NCBI GenBank assembly: GCA_009823505.1
Contig: VZQC01012374.1
Location: 229,975-293,974 of the forward strand
Length of the DNA: 64,000 nt
From: Rhizomys pruinosus
Taxonomy: Eukaryota > Chordata > Mammalia > Rodentia > Spalacidae
Direction: 5' to 3'
This document shows positions 10,951-23,005 of the stretch, one piece after another. The notes beneath the pieces were generated by a model. It did no database searches and had not been told where the DNA came from. It saw only the letters and a program-made list of their open reading frames with translations. Position numbers and translations under genes: made by a program. Each line of letters starts with the position of its first letter. Within the stretch, counting starts at the first letter, position 1.

Positions 10951-11597
10951 TTAATAGTGGACTCAGTGGAAGCTTGAAGACAGTTTTATTAGTGTTTAAA
11001 AGAAAAAAAGTCCCATGGCTGGTAAGCTGTAGGTCTCTCCTGCTTTCTAGATGAAGAGGACAGAGCAGAATAAATGAAAAAAGCCATGGCATGTCTTCAA
11101 CTGGTATGTATGCAGCCACTCTGTGGACAAGGAGACGTGGCAGGAGGGAGCTTTGGAGAAACTGTGAAGCTCAAGCTGTTAGGGAAGCACAAATTCTTAG
11201 GGAAAGCATACTTAGAAGAAAGAAAAAGAAGCAAAGAAAAGTTAAACTTTTCTGAATAATACAGAAAAGCTGGAAGATTTAGGAAACTAAATTCTTGGCT
11301 TCCTAAGAGACTACCAGATTGGTAAGAATTCTGGGAAGGAAAAGTACATTCATTATCTTATTAAAAATATTTACCCCTCCATCTATTATCATAACTTAAG
11401 GCCAGTCGGCCTTAATGAGAGGTGGCCCTTTGGCCAGGTGATTGGCTGAGCTACCTGGATTAACACTCAAGGGAAGAATCAAAGGCATGTCTCTAGGCAG
11501 AGGTAGATTCTAGTTTTGGTTAGGAGGCAATAGCTTTCTTTAGGGGGCCTTTAATAGCACTGTAACAGCACCACACCAATAGCTTGGATATAGATCA

Positions 11598-11600
<3 letters not shown>
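10951..11600. other. Unit-A-specific stretch
   Basis: No clear counterpart in unit B. No repeat or gene recognised. Confidence 0.4.

Positions 11601-11632
<32 letters not shown>
11601..11632 (+). repeat. (TG)n microsatellite
   Basis: Sixteen TG units. Confidence 0.95.
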
Positions 11633-11633
<1 letters not shown>

Positions 11634-12334
11634 AGATCGAAGCTCCTTATTTACATCTTGTGAGAGCAAAGGAGTCAAAGGAAACAGTTCCTGTATGGCA
11701 AAGATTCAAGTGGGAAAGCTTTGTGACATGAAGGATTTTAAAAATCACCTACGACTTAAGGCCTGATTTAATATTAATTTCATGATGCCAGGAAGCTGGA
11801 GACAAGCCAATTGCAAGCTGTGCATGGTATGTTTTAGACTAGGGGGACATAATTAGTTGTATTTCAAGGCAAGTTGATCTGCCATTAAATCAAGAGAATT
11901 TATACAGAGATGAGCCTTGGTTTCATTAGCTATGTGCTGAAAAAGTTGCAGGTCATAGTTCTATTTTCACATTCCATGTATATTTAAATTTTCATTCAAG
12001 ATAGATTAATAATTCTATCCTTCAAATCCAAATATATATATATTTTTCATTAGAAAATGCGTGGTCAGAAAAAAAGGGAGGAAGTTTCTCATTTGGGGTG
12101 AAAAAAATCCATTTTTTAAATGTAATATTCTACTCTCCAAACAATATTCGAGCTCATATTTATAGGGTTCAGGTCAATGGTTATGCTGTTGTAGAGGATT
12201 TAGAAGTAGCATTGTCAAGATTCCTCCATCAGACCATCCAATCCAATTAAAAAAAAATAGTGCTTTACATTAACATCCCTTCTTTAATCAACTTTCCAAC
12301 AAGGGAAAAGGACACACTAAAGAGGTGTAGGGTA
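11633..12334 (+). repeat. Segmental duplication unit A, diverged flank of promoter block
   Basis: Collinear with about 14535-15194 but with many substitutions and indels (for example 'gaaagctttgtgacatgaag' against 'gaaagctttgtgatgaag'). The divergence stops abruptly at 12334, the last mismatch before the identical block. Confidence 0.8.
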
Positions 12335-13066
12335 CCAGCTCCAAGGAGGTGGTGTGCACTGCTGAGTCCTGGTAGTGGGAGGGGTGGAAGGCTGATCCTG
12401 GGATGACACGTCACATGCCAGTTAGAGTGCCCCGCCTCGCTCTCCAGGGCGTGGTCTCAGAGCCATCTCTCTGTTCTCCTGGTTCCTTCCTGATTACCTC
12501 TCCTGATTTTCCTCTCAGGTCAGTGTGAGGCAATGGGCCAAGACAGGGTGGCACTGGGTGGGTTGAGCCACCGGGTCCCTTCCAGGGAGTGGCGGGGCGT
12601 GGGAGGGTTGGGACAGGAAGACAGGCTAGCGTACAAAGAGAGATGGAGGTGAGGGGAAAGGATGACGAGGGAGGGGCTTGCAGCCCCTGGGCAGAAGGCA
12701 GACAGGCCAAGTACTCCGCCCGACTTCTACCCCCTACCCCGTCCTAGTATCCCCGCCTGCCTTCTAGGCCCCTCCTCTCCTTTCAGAGTCCGAATCCCTG
12801 ACGCGGCCTGGGAGGAGCTCTGGACCGAGAGCTTGAAAAAAAAAAAATCCTTCTGCCCTTCGTGGCACCCAGAAAGCTGCTCACTTCAAAGGTGGGGTCG
12901 CGAGTTCAGGCAGGACAAGTAGATAGGCAGATTGAAATTTAGATCGGAAAGCATCCCTATTCGGTGCCCAGGCCTTAAAAAGAAATGGCGGCTGCGGAAC
13001 CGCGAGGATTGGTGGAGGGAAAGGTTGGGGGCCAAGTCTGGGATTCAGGACACTTTCCCAGTCTCT
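12335..13066 (+). promoter_or_regulatory. GC-rich promoter-like block, copy A
   Basis: A CpG-containing block that matches 15195-15926 base for base over 732 bp by line-by-line comparison. It holds a CRE-like TGACACGTCA at 12404-12413, a GC-box-like 'agtggcggggcgtggg' near 12588-12603 and a good donor candidate GAG|GTGAGG after 12648. In copy B the same block sits about 0.5-1.2 kb upstream of the TCEAL4-like coding exon, so it is probably the promoter and first-exon region. Here no coding exon follows before the n at 13179. The 99- and 86-codon frames inside are mirrored exactly in the other copy and are not proteins I recognise. Confidence 0.6.
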
Positions 13067-13178
13067 GCCTTCCACTGAACACACATCCCCTGCCTCTGTG
13101 TCCTGTGTGCAGGTCGACACCTGCTGTTCCCAGCGCGCTGTGACGCCTGAAAAGGAGGAGAGACCTGCTCAGTATCGC
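13067..13178 (+). repeat. Unit A downstream flank, diverged
   Basis: Homologous to 15927-16055 but with indels and substitutions, starting with a 2-base difference (gc) at 13067. It ends at the assembly join. Confidence 0.75.
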
Positions 13179-13179
13179 N
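13179..13179. other. Single-n assembly join
   Basis: Homology between the two units ends near here and an (AG)n tract follows. Sequence may be missing. Confidence 0.75.
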
Positions 13180-13202
13180 TACATGAAACCCTGTTGGGAG
13201 AA

Positions 13203-13206
<4 letters not shown>

Positions 13207-13252
<46 letters not shown>
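13207..13252 (+). repeat. (AG)n microsatellite
   Basis: About 23 AG units. Several low-complexity open frames over it are artefacts. Confidence 0.95.
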
Positions 13253-13255
<3 letters not shown>

Positions 13256-13640
13256 AATTGAGCAAGAAATATGCCAAATTACAGAAGGGGCAAGGCAGGC
13301 AGCTGTCGGACAGCCAAAGAAGCAGCAGCTGAACAATTTGTGAGAGGCCAGGAAAGAAAGAAGATGGTCTGTGGACAGAGTGAGCAAGAGGGTGACACAG
13401 TTGATACTGAAAAAGAAAAGAATGCTCTAAGGAGCCAGGAAAGAGAAACGTAAGGCCATGGGTGATGGAAGAATTTCAGAGTGCTATCTACTCCTCAGAG
13501 TCAAGAGTTGGAACCTGGAGCTGAGAGCTGCAACCCTGGCTAGTATTAAGTAATAAGGAACCCCAAGTACTGGGCCTACAAAGAGCTGTAACAATGGATA
13601 ATATAAAGGGCTGAGGACCCCAGATATCTAGGCCTGCCTG
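13253..13640. other. Unclassified spacer between duplication units
   Basis: Purine-rich sequence with no recognised repeat or gene. Confidence 0.4.
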
Positions 13641-15194
13641 GAAGCAGCAATGCCAGCTGCAACTAAAGGCTGGGAGACCTCTACAGATGTTGTAGGGCTA
13701 CCACTTCTGTAACATGTACAGGGCTAAGGGGTTCTTTTTCTGCACCCAGCTGTCATCTGTCAAGTACAGAGAGAAAGAAAAGCTGTGAAAGATCAGCCAG
13801 GCAAGACCTGCTCCATGTGTACCCACAGTTAATTTTTCTCTGAATATACCAAAATGGGTAATATTTCCAGTGTTTGAAAAATCCCCCCATGAATCAGGAA
13901 ATGAAATCTTGCAAAATCACAGTCTCCAAACACAGAACATAAGTAAAACAGGAGTATTTGTTTAAATATGGATTATTTATTTAAATGTGAAATACAATTT
14001 AATGTTAAGCAAGTTTAAACTTGTGCTTGTTCCAGTCTTCTTAGGGCAAGAAAAATGTCTAAAATTGTAAAATTTGTGAATAATGCGGACCGCATAAGAG
14101 CCTTTGGCTCCAAAACATTGCTAAACTACACGTCTAAATAAAGTCATGTAGGAGACAAAGGGAAGATTGTGAGATATAACCCTACTTAAGACTATCTCTT
14201 TTAAATAACTATGATAACATAAATGACAATAATGACAAAATGTGTAAAGTTCTGGGAAATATAAGAAAGAGCAATTAAGTCTACCTGTTTCCAAAAAGCA
14301 ATTTAAGGATTAAGAGAAATGTAGGCAATGAACCCTTTACTGATAGCATACCAAGTGACTGCCCTTCCAAAAGTTTTCCATGTCAATCATTAGGAGAATT
14401 TTCTTGTCTGCTAATTAAATGTGGTTATAGTGTGAAGAAAAAAAATCAAGGTTTGCCTGACTTGTTCGTCTCCTTGTTATGTGTTTAAATTTACCACACT
14501 GAAATTTTTGGCATAGATATACTATAAATGAAAATGGCTCCTTGTTTGCAGCTTATGAGAGCAAAGCAGTAAGACAAAATCATTTATTTGTGCTTGCCAG
14601 AGATTCAAAGGCAGGCAGTGAAGTGAGAAAGCTTTGTGATGAAGATTTAAAAAAAAATCACTTAAGACTTCAGACATGATTGAGATGAGGAAGCTAGAGA
14701 ACAGTCAGCTAGAAGGTGGGCATGGTAGGCTGTAGATTATGGAGACTTATTTAGCTGCATTTAAATACAAATTGATCTGCCTTTAAATCCTGAAGATTTG
14801 TACAAATCTGTGCTTTGTATCGTATTCAATGTCTCAGTCAAGATAAATTAAGTATTTTTCCATTTAGCTATAAGATAATTATATTTTTTCTCCTTAGAAA
14901 CTGTGAAGTTTTCATACTTGGGAAGAAAATCTCATTTTTTTCCTCAGAAATGTGATATTCTACAGTCCAAACAATATTTAATATCATATTCAAAGGCTCA
15001 TTTCAATGGTTCTAGGTTCCTACAAGGGAGTTGAAAGCAACAAATCAAGATTCTGCCATCGGACCGCCCAGTCCAATTAAAGCAGCAGGAACAACAACGA
15101 CAACAACAAAACAAAACGTAGTGTTTTCATTAAAATTCTTTCTTTAACCAACTTTCAAACGAGAACAAAGGATGCGTCCAAGAGGTGTAGGGTT
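13641..15194 (+). repeat. Segmental duplication unit B, upstream part
   Basis: Collinear with 5070-5364, then 10101-10620, then 11633-12334. It lacks the LTR insertion and the B2 found in unit A, so it preserves the uninterrupted arrangement. No gene is recognised in it. Confidence 0.8.
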
Positions 15195-15926
15195 CCAGCT
15201 CCAAGGAGGTGGTGTGCACTGCTGAGTCCTGGTAGTGGGAGGGGTGGAAGGCTGATCCTGGGATGACACGTCACATGCCAGTTAGAGTGCCCCGCCTCGC
15301 TCTCCAGGGCGTGGTCTCAGAGCCATCTCTCTGTTCTCCTGGTTCCTTCCTGATTACCTCTCCTGATTTTCCTCTCAGGTCAGTGTGAGGCAATGGGCCA
15401 AGACAGGGTGGCACTGGGTGGGTTGAGCCACCGGGTCCCTTCCAGGGAGTGGCGGGGCGTGGGAGGGTTGGGACAGGAAGACAGGCTAGCGTACAAAGAG
15501 AGATGGAGGTGAGGGGAAAGGATGACGAGGGAGGGGCTTGCAGCCCCTGGGCAGAAGGCAGACAGGCCAAGTACTCCGCCCGACTTCTACCCCCTACCCC
15601 GTCCTAGTATCCCCGCCTGCCTTCTAGGCCCCTCCTCTCCTTTCAGAGTCCGAATCCCTGACGCGGCCTGGGAGGAGCTCTGGACCGAGAGCTTGAAAAA
15701 AAAAAAATCCTTCTGCCCTTCGTGGCACCCAGAAAGCTGCTCACTTCAAAGGTGGGGTCGCGAGTTCAGGCAGGACAAGTAGATAGGCAGATTGAAATTT
15801 AGATCGGAAAGCATCCCTATTCGGTGCCCAGGCCTTAAAAAGAAATGGCGGCTGCGGAACCGCGAGGATTGGTGGAGGGAAAGGTTGGGGGCCAAGTCTG
15901 GGATTCAGGACACTTTCCCAGTCTCT
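15195..15926 (+). promoter_or_regulatory. GC-rich promoter-like block, copy B (TCEAL4-like gene)
   Basis: Identical to 12335-13066. It carries the CRE-like TGACACGTCA (15264-15273), the GC-box-like 'agtggcggggcgtggg' near 15448-15463 and a donor-like GAG|GTGAGG after 15508, which would end a short noncoding first exon. BEX and TCEAL genes are known to have noncoding 5' exons and a single coding exon, and to share promoter sequence through gene conversion. Assigning this block as their promoter is inference from position and composition. Confidence 0.6.
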
Positions 15927-15971
15927 CTTCCACTGAACACACATCCCCTGCCTCTGTGTCCCTGTGTGCAG

Positions 15972-16066
15972 GTCGACCAGTGCTGGTTGATGTTCCAGCC
16001 GGCGCTTGTGACGCCTGAAAAAGGAGGAGACCGAGAGGAGTAGACTGCTCAGTATCGTATGCATTG
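15972..16066 (+). other. Candidate noncoding exon 2 of the TCEAL4-like gene
   Basis: A pyrimidine-rich stretch and AG at 15970-15971 give a plausible acceptor. TTG|GTCAGT after 16066 gives a moderate donor. The size (95 nt) would suit a small noncoding TCEAL exon. Prediction only; no transcript evidence is available here. Confidence 0.3.
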
Positions 16067-16074
16067 GTCAGTGA

Positions 16075-16995
<921 letters not shown>

Positions 16996-17357
16996 TGTCC
17001 CTGTAGCATTTTCTGGGCAGAGTGCCCTAAACTTATGCTGATGCTTTGACTTAGGCATTCCTCCTGTTACCTGCAGCGCCTCTCACCCTGCTGCACTGTT
17101 CTAAGTTTCCCTAGCAGATCTGTGTTCATTGCATGGAAAACATTCTTAGTGCGTTGTAAAATTTCAGAACAATACAACTTGAAGAATCATATAGTTGGCA
17201 TCAGCTCACTTTTGTAAAATTGCAAAAGAAACTCAGTAATCGGTGTTGAGAAAACAACTCTGAAGTATGTGTAAAATGATTGACATTGGTTATCTTTGGG
17301 TGACTTTTTGTTAGTGTTGTCCTAACTTTTGTCCCCTAAACGATTGCTTTTTCTTGA

Positions 17358-17363
17358 AATAAA
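17358..17363 (+). terminator. Polyadenylation signal AATAAA (proximal)
   Basis: Canonical hexamer in the 3' UTR, 363 bases after the stop codon. Confidence 0.6.
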
Positions 17364-17392
17364 ATATGGAAAACAGAAAATAGTGTTTAAGC

Positions 17393-17398
17393 AATAAA
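17393..17398 (+). terminator. Polyadenylation signal AATAAA (distal)
   Basis: A second canonical hexamer 35 bases downstream. Either could be used. Confidence 0.6.
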
Positions 17399-17417
17399 AG
17401 GACCTGTCCGCTGAATT

Positions 17418-18812
17418 TATGAAGGTAGTTGGGCCACTTAAATACTTTCTAAATGATATGTAAAGTGAGACTGAACTTTGCATTACTTCTGGAACTCCAT
17501 GCTGAGAGAATTAACCTAAAAGTTACCCAAGGTCTACTACTGTAAGGCAGAACCTTGCCACCTATGAACTGAGGACAAACCTTACAACCTAGGGCTGTGG
17601 AGAAGATTAAATCAGGCACTGGGCTAGCTAGCTCTTACACTCTTGACTGCACCAGCAGCATCAGTACCCGGACAGATACATGGAGGAGGGTTGGAGGAGG
17701 TCTCACCTTGGCTCAGCAATAACAGGGGTAAGTCCGGATAACAGAGAGTAGATGCTATTCTCTCCTGGATAATTTTATGTTTCCCTTGTCATGGATCCTT
17801 CCTTCTCCTAGGACACTGTTGCTGATGGTGACCTGGAGACTAGGATGAGGTAAAGCAATATTTGGTCCCATAGTCAGCGTAGTCTCCCACTCTAGCTCCA
17901 AGAGAACTACCTTAACTGCATTTGTAGTGCCTAGTTATTTGTGTTGGGTAATTCATGACATTCATAGTAACACTCCTTCCTACACTTTCTATTGGGTTTT
18001 TATTTTTCTGCATAGCCACACCATAAAATTTACATACTGGATAATGAAACAAGAAAAAGAATCTGAGTCACCAGGTGATGTACTGTTCTCATTGGTAATT
18101 GCTTAACTGCTGATACTTTTTTTTTTAAGAATTTTTTTCCATACAAACTTTGTGACACCAGGAAGGTTATTTGCTTAGTACCAATTCACCTTTCAAAAAG
18201 TAATAAATATGGCTGTAAAAACTAAAAAAAAAAAGATTTTTTTCCAGAAAATTCATGTTAAGCCTTATCTTACCACTTACCATTACCAGACTCAATCCCA
18301 TATGAGATTTCTTTTTTTCTTGTGGGACAGTACCATTTTTGTTACAGGTGTTTTAATGTAGATCTTTGTTTGGGAACACTTAATTTCCAGAATTATTACG
18401 AAGATGATACAGAGTTTCTGCTAGTATTAGTATCCAGCAGTATGATAACACATTTGTGGCAATGAACCAATAGTAATGCATTATTACATACTAAAATATG
18501 TACTATATTCAGGTCTCCCCCAGTAGCCTTACTCTATTATAGGATCCCATATAGATTAACACATTACATTTTGCTATCATAGCTCCATGGGCTTCACCTC
18601 TTGGATGTGAGAGTTCCTCAAACTTCCCTTGGTTTTGATGACCTTTAAAGTTTTGACGATTATTGGTTAGATATTTACTGTTTCATAAAATAGGTTTGCT
18701 TTACTTTTTTTCTTGTGATTACACTCATGTTAATGCTATTTTGAAGATCAGATTGGTAAAATGCCATTCTTCCTACATCTTATAAACATATTATCAATAG
18801 TACTTATCACTG
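17418..18812. other. Unclassified stretch downstream of the TCEAL4-like gene
   Basis: No recognisable repeat or gene. Contains short A/T runs only. Confidence 0.45.
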
Positions 18813-18960
18813 AGCAGGGCATGGTAACTCAGTTCTTTAATCCCAAGCACTCAGGAGGCAGGGGCTTGTGGCTCACTGTGAGATTGAGGCCAACCTGGTC
18901 TTTGTAGTGAGTTCCAGGCCAGCTGGGGCTACAGGGAGACCTTATCTCAGATAAAATATT
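18813..18960 (+). repeat. B1 SINE
   Basis: 'cagggcatggtaactcag', 'ccagctggggctacaggg' and 'gaccttatctcag' mark a moderately diverged B1. Confidence 0.8.
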
Positions 18961-19227
18961 TAACACTAATGACATTCCATCCATTAGGTTTGGTCATCAG
19001 GATGAGGTAATGTTTGCCAGATTTCTTGATGATGGAGTTAATACTTCTTCTCCTAACTGTACTCTGTAAAATAGTCATCCTTGGCTAACTATATTTCAAG
19101 AGCAGGGCATTATGCTCCATTTCGTAGATGACAAAGTATCCACAAAAATGATTTGGAATTCTTCTCTACAGGATATTTGACTATTCTCTATTTATTCGTG
19201 TAGTCAATACACTTATGGCAGTATATA

Positions 19228-19256
19228 CTCATATATATATATATATATATATATAT
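19228..19256 (+). repeat. (TA)n microsatellite
   Basis: Alternating AT tract next to an old B1. Confidence 0.9.
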
Positions 19257-19377
19257 TTGACAGGATCTCCCTTGTCCTAGGCCACCTAGAACTCACTATG
19301 TTGACCAGGTTAGCTTCAATCACACAGAGATCCACCTGCCTCTGCTGGGATTAAAGCAGTGCCCCACCAAACCCAGA
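19257..19377 (-). repeat. Diverged B1 SINE
   Basis: 'cacagagatccacctgcctc' and 'gggattaaagcagtgcccca' show a B1 in reverse orientation with internal deletions. Confidence 0.7.
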
Positions 19378-19694
19378 ATTATTTTTATATTTTTAATTTT
19401 AATACATCCCAAGTTTACATATTTTATTACTCAAACCATTTATGTTTTATCCACTCTGAAGTCTTTCAGTAATTTCTGATACTGTAAGATGCCTTGGCAA
19501 GGTATGCTGTTGCTCTCACTATTATCTTAGCCCAGGAGAGGCTGAACTTCAAGAAACTTGGATAATGAGACAAGCCTAAGCTTTATAGAGGGTTTGAGAT
19601 CAGCCTCAGCTATTTAGAAGACCCGGTTTCAAACTAACACCACAAAATGCTCCAGCAACTTATGCCAGAGAATAGCATTTAGAAAGCAAATACT

Positions 19695-19845
19695 AACCTT
19701 GGGTGGTGGCACAGGCCTTTATTCTTAGCACTGGGGAGGGGAAAAGTTAACCGATCTCAGTGAGTTTGAGACCTGTCTGTCCCATATAGTGAGGTCAGAC
19801 AGGAATACATAGTGAGAACCCATGTGAGAAAAAATAAACAAATAC
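19695..19845 (+). repeat. Old, diverged B1 SINE
   Basis: 'tgggtggtggcacaggcctt' and 'gatctcagtgagtttgagac' followed by an A-rich end. Confidence 0.6.
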
Positions 19846-19987
19846 AATAGTGTTAGGCATATTTATAAATATTATCGCTCCTAGGACCCCTAGTTAACAG
19901 AGGAAGCAGGTATATGCATATATAATTACTCATGTATGTTTGCATACATCTTTATGTTTATAAGTATTTTTATTTTTATTTTTATTT

Positions 19988-20552
19988 ATTTTTTTGTCTT
20001 TTTCGAGACAGAGTGTGCTGGATAGCTGTAGTGTCAACCTGACACACCCGGGTTGAGGGAGCCTCAGTTGGGGAATTGGCTCCATTGGTTTGGCCTGTGG
20101 CCACATCTGTGGAGTATTGTCTTGATGGTCGAGCAGTGTGGAAGGGCCCAGCCCACAATGAGTGGTGCCACCCTGGGCAGGTGGTTGTGTATGGTATAAG
20201 AAGGCAGGCTGGGCATGAGCCAGAGGAGCAAGCCAGTGAACAGCATTCCTCCATGGCTTGTGCTTCAGCTCCTGCCTCCAGGTTCCTGCCCTGAGTTCCT
20301 GCCTTGGGCTCCCTGAGTGAGAACTGTGACCCAGGAGATGTAAGCTGAATAAACCCTTTCCTCCCCAAGTTGGTGTCGGTCAGAGTGTTTTGTCACAGCA
20401 ATGGAAGACAGACTAGAACACAGGGTCTCCCTGTAGCCCCAGCTGTCCTGAAACTCCCTCTGTAGACCAGGCTGGCCTTGAACTTACAAAGATCCTCCTG
20501 CCTCTGCCTCCCAAGTGCTAGGATTAAAGGTGTGCACCACCACACCCAGCTT
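19988..20552 (-). repeat. B1 SINE split by an LTR insertion
   Basis: The B1 starts with poly-T and 'gtctttttcgagacag', is broken at 20013 and resumes at 20421 with 'cagggtctccctgtagcccc' through to 'ccaccacacccagct'. Confidence 0.85.
20014..20420 (+). mobile_element. Solo MaLR-type LTR nested in a B1
   Basis: A 407-bp element with TGT...ACA termini and an AATAAA near its 3' end ('gctgaataaaccctttcctc'). It is flanked by cagag (20009-20013) and caggg (20421-20425), a 5-bp target duplication with one later change. The size, termini and 5-bp duplication fit an ERVL-MaLR solo LTR; the exact subfamily is unknown. Confidence 0.75.
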
Positions 20553-21175
20553 ATAAGTATTTTTAATGTGCAGCCAACTATATCTGTATAAATTTAAACA
20601 TCAGTTTATATTGCTGTTTAAAGGTGCTAATAATTAGTGCATAGATATTTTAGTCTCATTTGTTCTCAACTATGAGAAACTTACTTCCTACTCTTCACTA
20701 TCTATTTCCTTAATTCTTCAATTCTACTATACATCTATAGTTGTTTTCCTTGTGGAAACAATCTTATCCATTAGAGTGCCTTGTACAGTTCTTGTTGCCT
20801 TGAATCTCTCCCGACTCAATACCAAAATGAACTCTGTCAGCATTTTATTACTGTATCTCTTTCAGTGAGGTTATTTAATATATTTACAGTACATTAAGTT
20901 TCCTTCATCATAGTCTACCTTTGGGAAGTGCTATTACAAATGGCGGTTTTAAATTTCAATTGTTTGTTGCTTGTGTGGAGGAAAACAATCGACCTTTGTA
21001 TATTAACATATCCTGGCTATTTGCTTGTTATTGGGCCTAATGTTGTAACATGGCAGGCAGCACAAGAAAGTGTCTCCCAGTTTGTTCAAAAGTAAGCCAA
21101 CCACCTACTTAGAAAGCAGGAAAGGTATTTGACTTCGGTATATACCTAGGAGTGCATTTATTTTGTGTATTATTC
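20553..21175. other. Unclassified intergenic stretch
   Basis: No repeat boundary or gene seen. Confidence 0.4.
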
Positions 21176-21238
21176 TGGGTTCTCTAAAGGAACAGAACTA
21201 ACACACACACACGCACACATACACACACACACACACAC

Positions 21239-21286
<48 letters not shown>

Positions 21287-21605
21287 AAAGGGTATTTCTT
21301 AGATTGGCTTACAGGTTAGATTCCAGGTAGTTCAACAATGACTGTCTCATACTGGAGAAGTCCAGAATATGGCAGTTGCTCAGTCCACAAGGCTGGATGT
21401 CTCAGCAGTTCCGACATGGTGTTGAAGGCCTGGAAGATTCCTGGAGAGCTGCTGGCCTCCACTTTGTGTTGGAAGCCCAAAGAAGTTGGCTTTGATATAG
21501 GCAAAGGAATGCCACAGCAGCAGTTAAACTCACTAGTGAGAATGAAGACAAGCAGGCGAAAAGCAAAATCTCACTTCTGCCATGTCTTTTTATACACACT
21601 GCATC
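21176..21605 (+). mobile_element. Rodent interspersed repeat (LTR-like) with CA/TA/TG microsatellite
   Basis: It starts 'tattctgggttctctaaagg' and carries a compound (CA)n(TA)n(TG)n tract at about 21196-21290, then 'gtccacaaggctggatgtct'. This is a widespread rodent repeat arrangement; the family was not assigned. The 135-codon frame across it is repeat translation. Confidence 0.55.
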
Positions 21606-21619
21606 TAGAAAGTGCTGCC

Positions 21620-21928
21620 CATTTTCTGGATTGTGGAGCAGTGTGGGAGGGCCTAGCCCACTATAGGTGGTGGCACCCCTGGGCAGGTTGTTATGTACAC
21701 TATAAGAAAACAGGCTGGGCATGGGCCAGGGGAGCAAGCCAATAAGCAGCGTCCTCCATGGCCTGTGCTTCTGCTCCTGCTTCCAGGTTCCTGCCCTGAG
21801 TTCCTATGCTGGGCTCCCTCAGTGACGAACTGTGACCCAGGAGATGTGAGCCAAATAAACCCTTTCCTTCCCAACTTGGTTTTGGCCAGAGTGTTTTGTT
21901 GCATCAACTGAAGAGAAACTAGACCACC
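21620..21928 (+). mobile_element. Truncated MaLR-type LTR
   Basis: Homologous to the 3' three-quarters of the LTR at 20014-20420, including 'ggagatgtgagccaaataaa'. It lacks the 5' end. Confidence 0.7.
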
Positions 21929-22200
21929 TCTTTTATAGACTGTGTTATTTCACTGTAAAGAAAATGCTGACATCCTGACTTCTGTGGTTCACCCTGGACT
22001 GGGAGTACATAAGAAGATTAGAGCAATGGCAGTCCTCTAAATCTTAGGACAGAGGGTTTTCATGGATTCAAGTGTCCACTGTTGAGCAGGCACTAGTAAG
22101 GCAGTCTCTTTGATTTACATGACATTTACTCCCTTCATATAACATGATAAAATGTACATTTAATAGTAAATTATTTGAATGAAGTTTCAGAATAGAGGAT
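21929..22200. other. Unclassified short stretch
   Basis: Nothing recognised. Confidence 0.4.
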
Positions 22201-22370
22201 GAGGCTGAAGAGATGGTGTGCTTTTTTGCTCTTGCAAAGGAGTCAAGTTCAGTTCTCTGCAGCTACATCAAGTGGCTCACAACTACCTGTAACAGTTCTA
22301 GAAGATCTGACACACTTTTTTGGCCTCCCTGGGAACCAGTAGTATACAACTTTTAGTCCTGATCTGAAGT
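22201..22370 (+). repeat. Old B2/B3-like SINE
   Basis: 'ggctgaagagatggtgtgc', 'gctcttgcaaaggagtcaag' and 'ggctcacaactacctgtaac' show a strongly diverged B2-related SINE. Confidence 0.6.
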
Positions 22371-22428
22371 CCTAAAAAGGTGAGGTGCTCCTAGTGTAAG
22401 TCCCAGAGTTTTAAGAATTTTAAAGCCT

Positions 22429-22572
22429 AGCTAGGCGTGGTGGTGTGGGCCTTTAATCCCAGCACTCGGGAGGTAGAAGTGGGTGGATCTCTGTGAGTTC
22501 AAGGCCAGCCTGGTCTACAGAGTGAGCTCCAGGACAGCTGGTACTAAAAGGGAGACCATGCCTCAAAAAAAA
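22429..22572 (+). repeat. B1 SINE with 16-bp TSD
   Basis: Complete B1 flanked by the perfect direct repeat 'aagaattttaaagcct' at 22413-22428 and 22573-22588. Confidence 0.9.
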
Positions 22573-22745
22573 AAGAATTTTAAAGCCTGAAACCCTGGAG
22601 GTTTTAATGTCTACAGACAGAGAAGAAAGAATTCCCAGCTCTAGACAAGAGAGCTAATATGATTTTTTTTTTTCTGCCTTGTTTTCTATGGAGCCTCAAT
22701 GAGTTGGAGGTAGCCTGCTCACACCATTGAAAAAGATCTTTCCTC

Positions 22746-22988
22746 TCTGGAGAGATGGCTCGGTGGTTAAGAGCACCGACTGCTCTTTCAGAGGGCTTGG
22801 GTTTGATTCCCAGCACTCACATGGCAGCTAAGAACCATCTTTAAGCTGGGCGTGGTGGTGCGTGCCTTTAATCCCACCACTCGGGAGTCAGAAGCAGGTG
22901 GATCTCTGTGAGTTCAAGGCCAACCTGGTCTACAGGGCTAGTTCCAGGCCAGCTGGGGCTGCAGGGAGACATTGAAAAAAAAAGAAAA
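22746..22988 (+). repeat. Composite B2-B1 SINE with 17-bp TSD
   Basis: The B2 5' half ('tctggagagatggctcgg' to 'cagctaagaaccatctttaa') is fused directly to a full B1 starting 'gctgggcgtggtgg' with an A-rich tail. A perfect 17-bp repeat 'gaaaaagatctttcctc' lies at 22729-22745 and 22989-23005, so the dimer inserted as one unit. Confidence 0.9.
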
Positions 22989-23005
22989 GAAAAAGATCTT
23001 TCCTC

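Noticed and set aside
12411..12922. 99- and 86-codon frames in the promoter block, repeated exactly at 15271-15782
   Set aside because: Their identity between copies follows from DNA identity of the block; composition is GC-driven and no domain is recognisable.
13045..13387. Several frames over the (AG)n tract
   Set aside because: Dinucleotide repeat has no stops in several frames; not coding.
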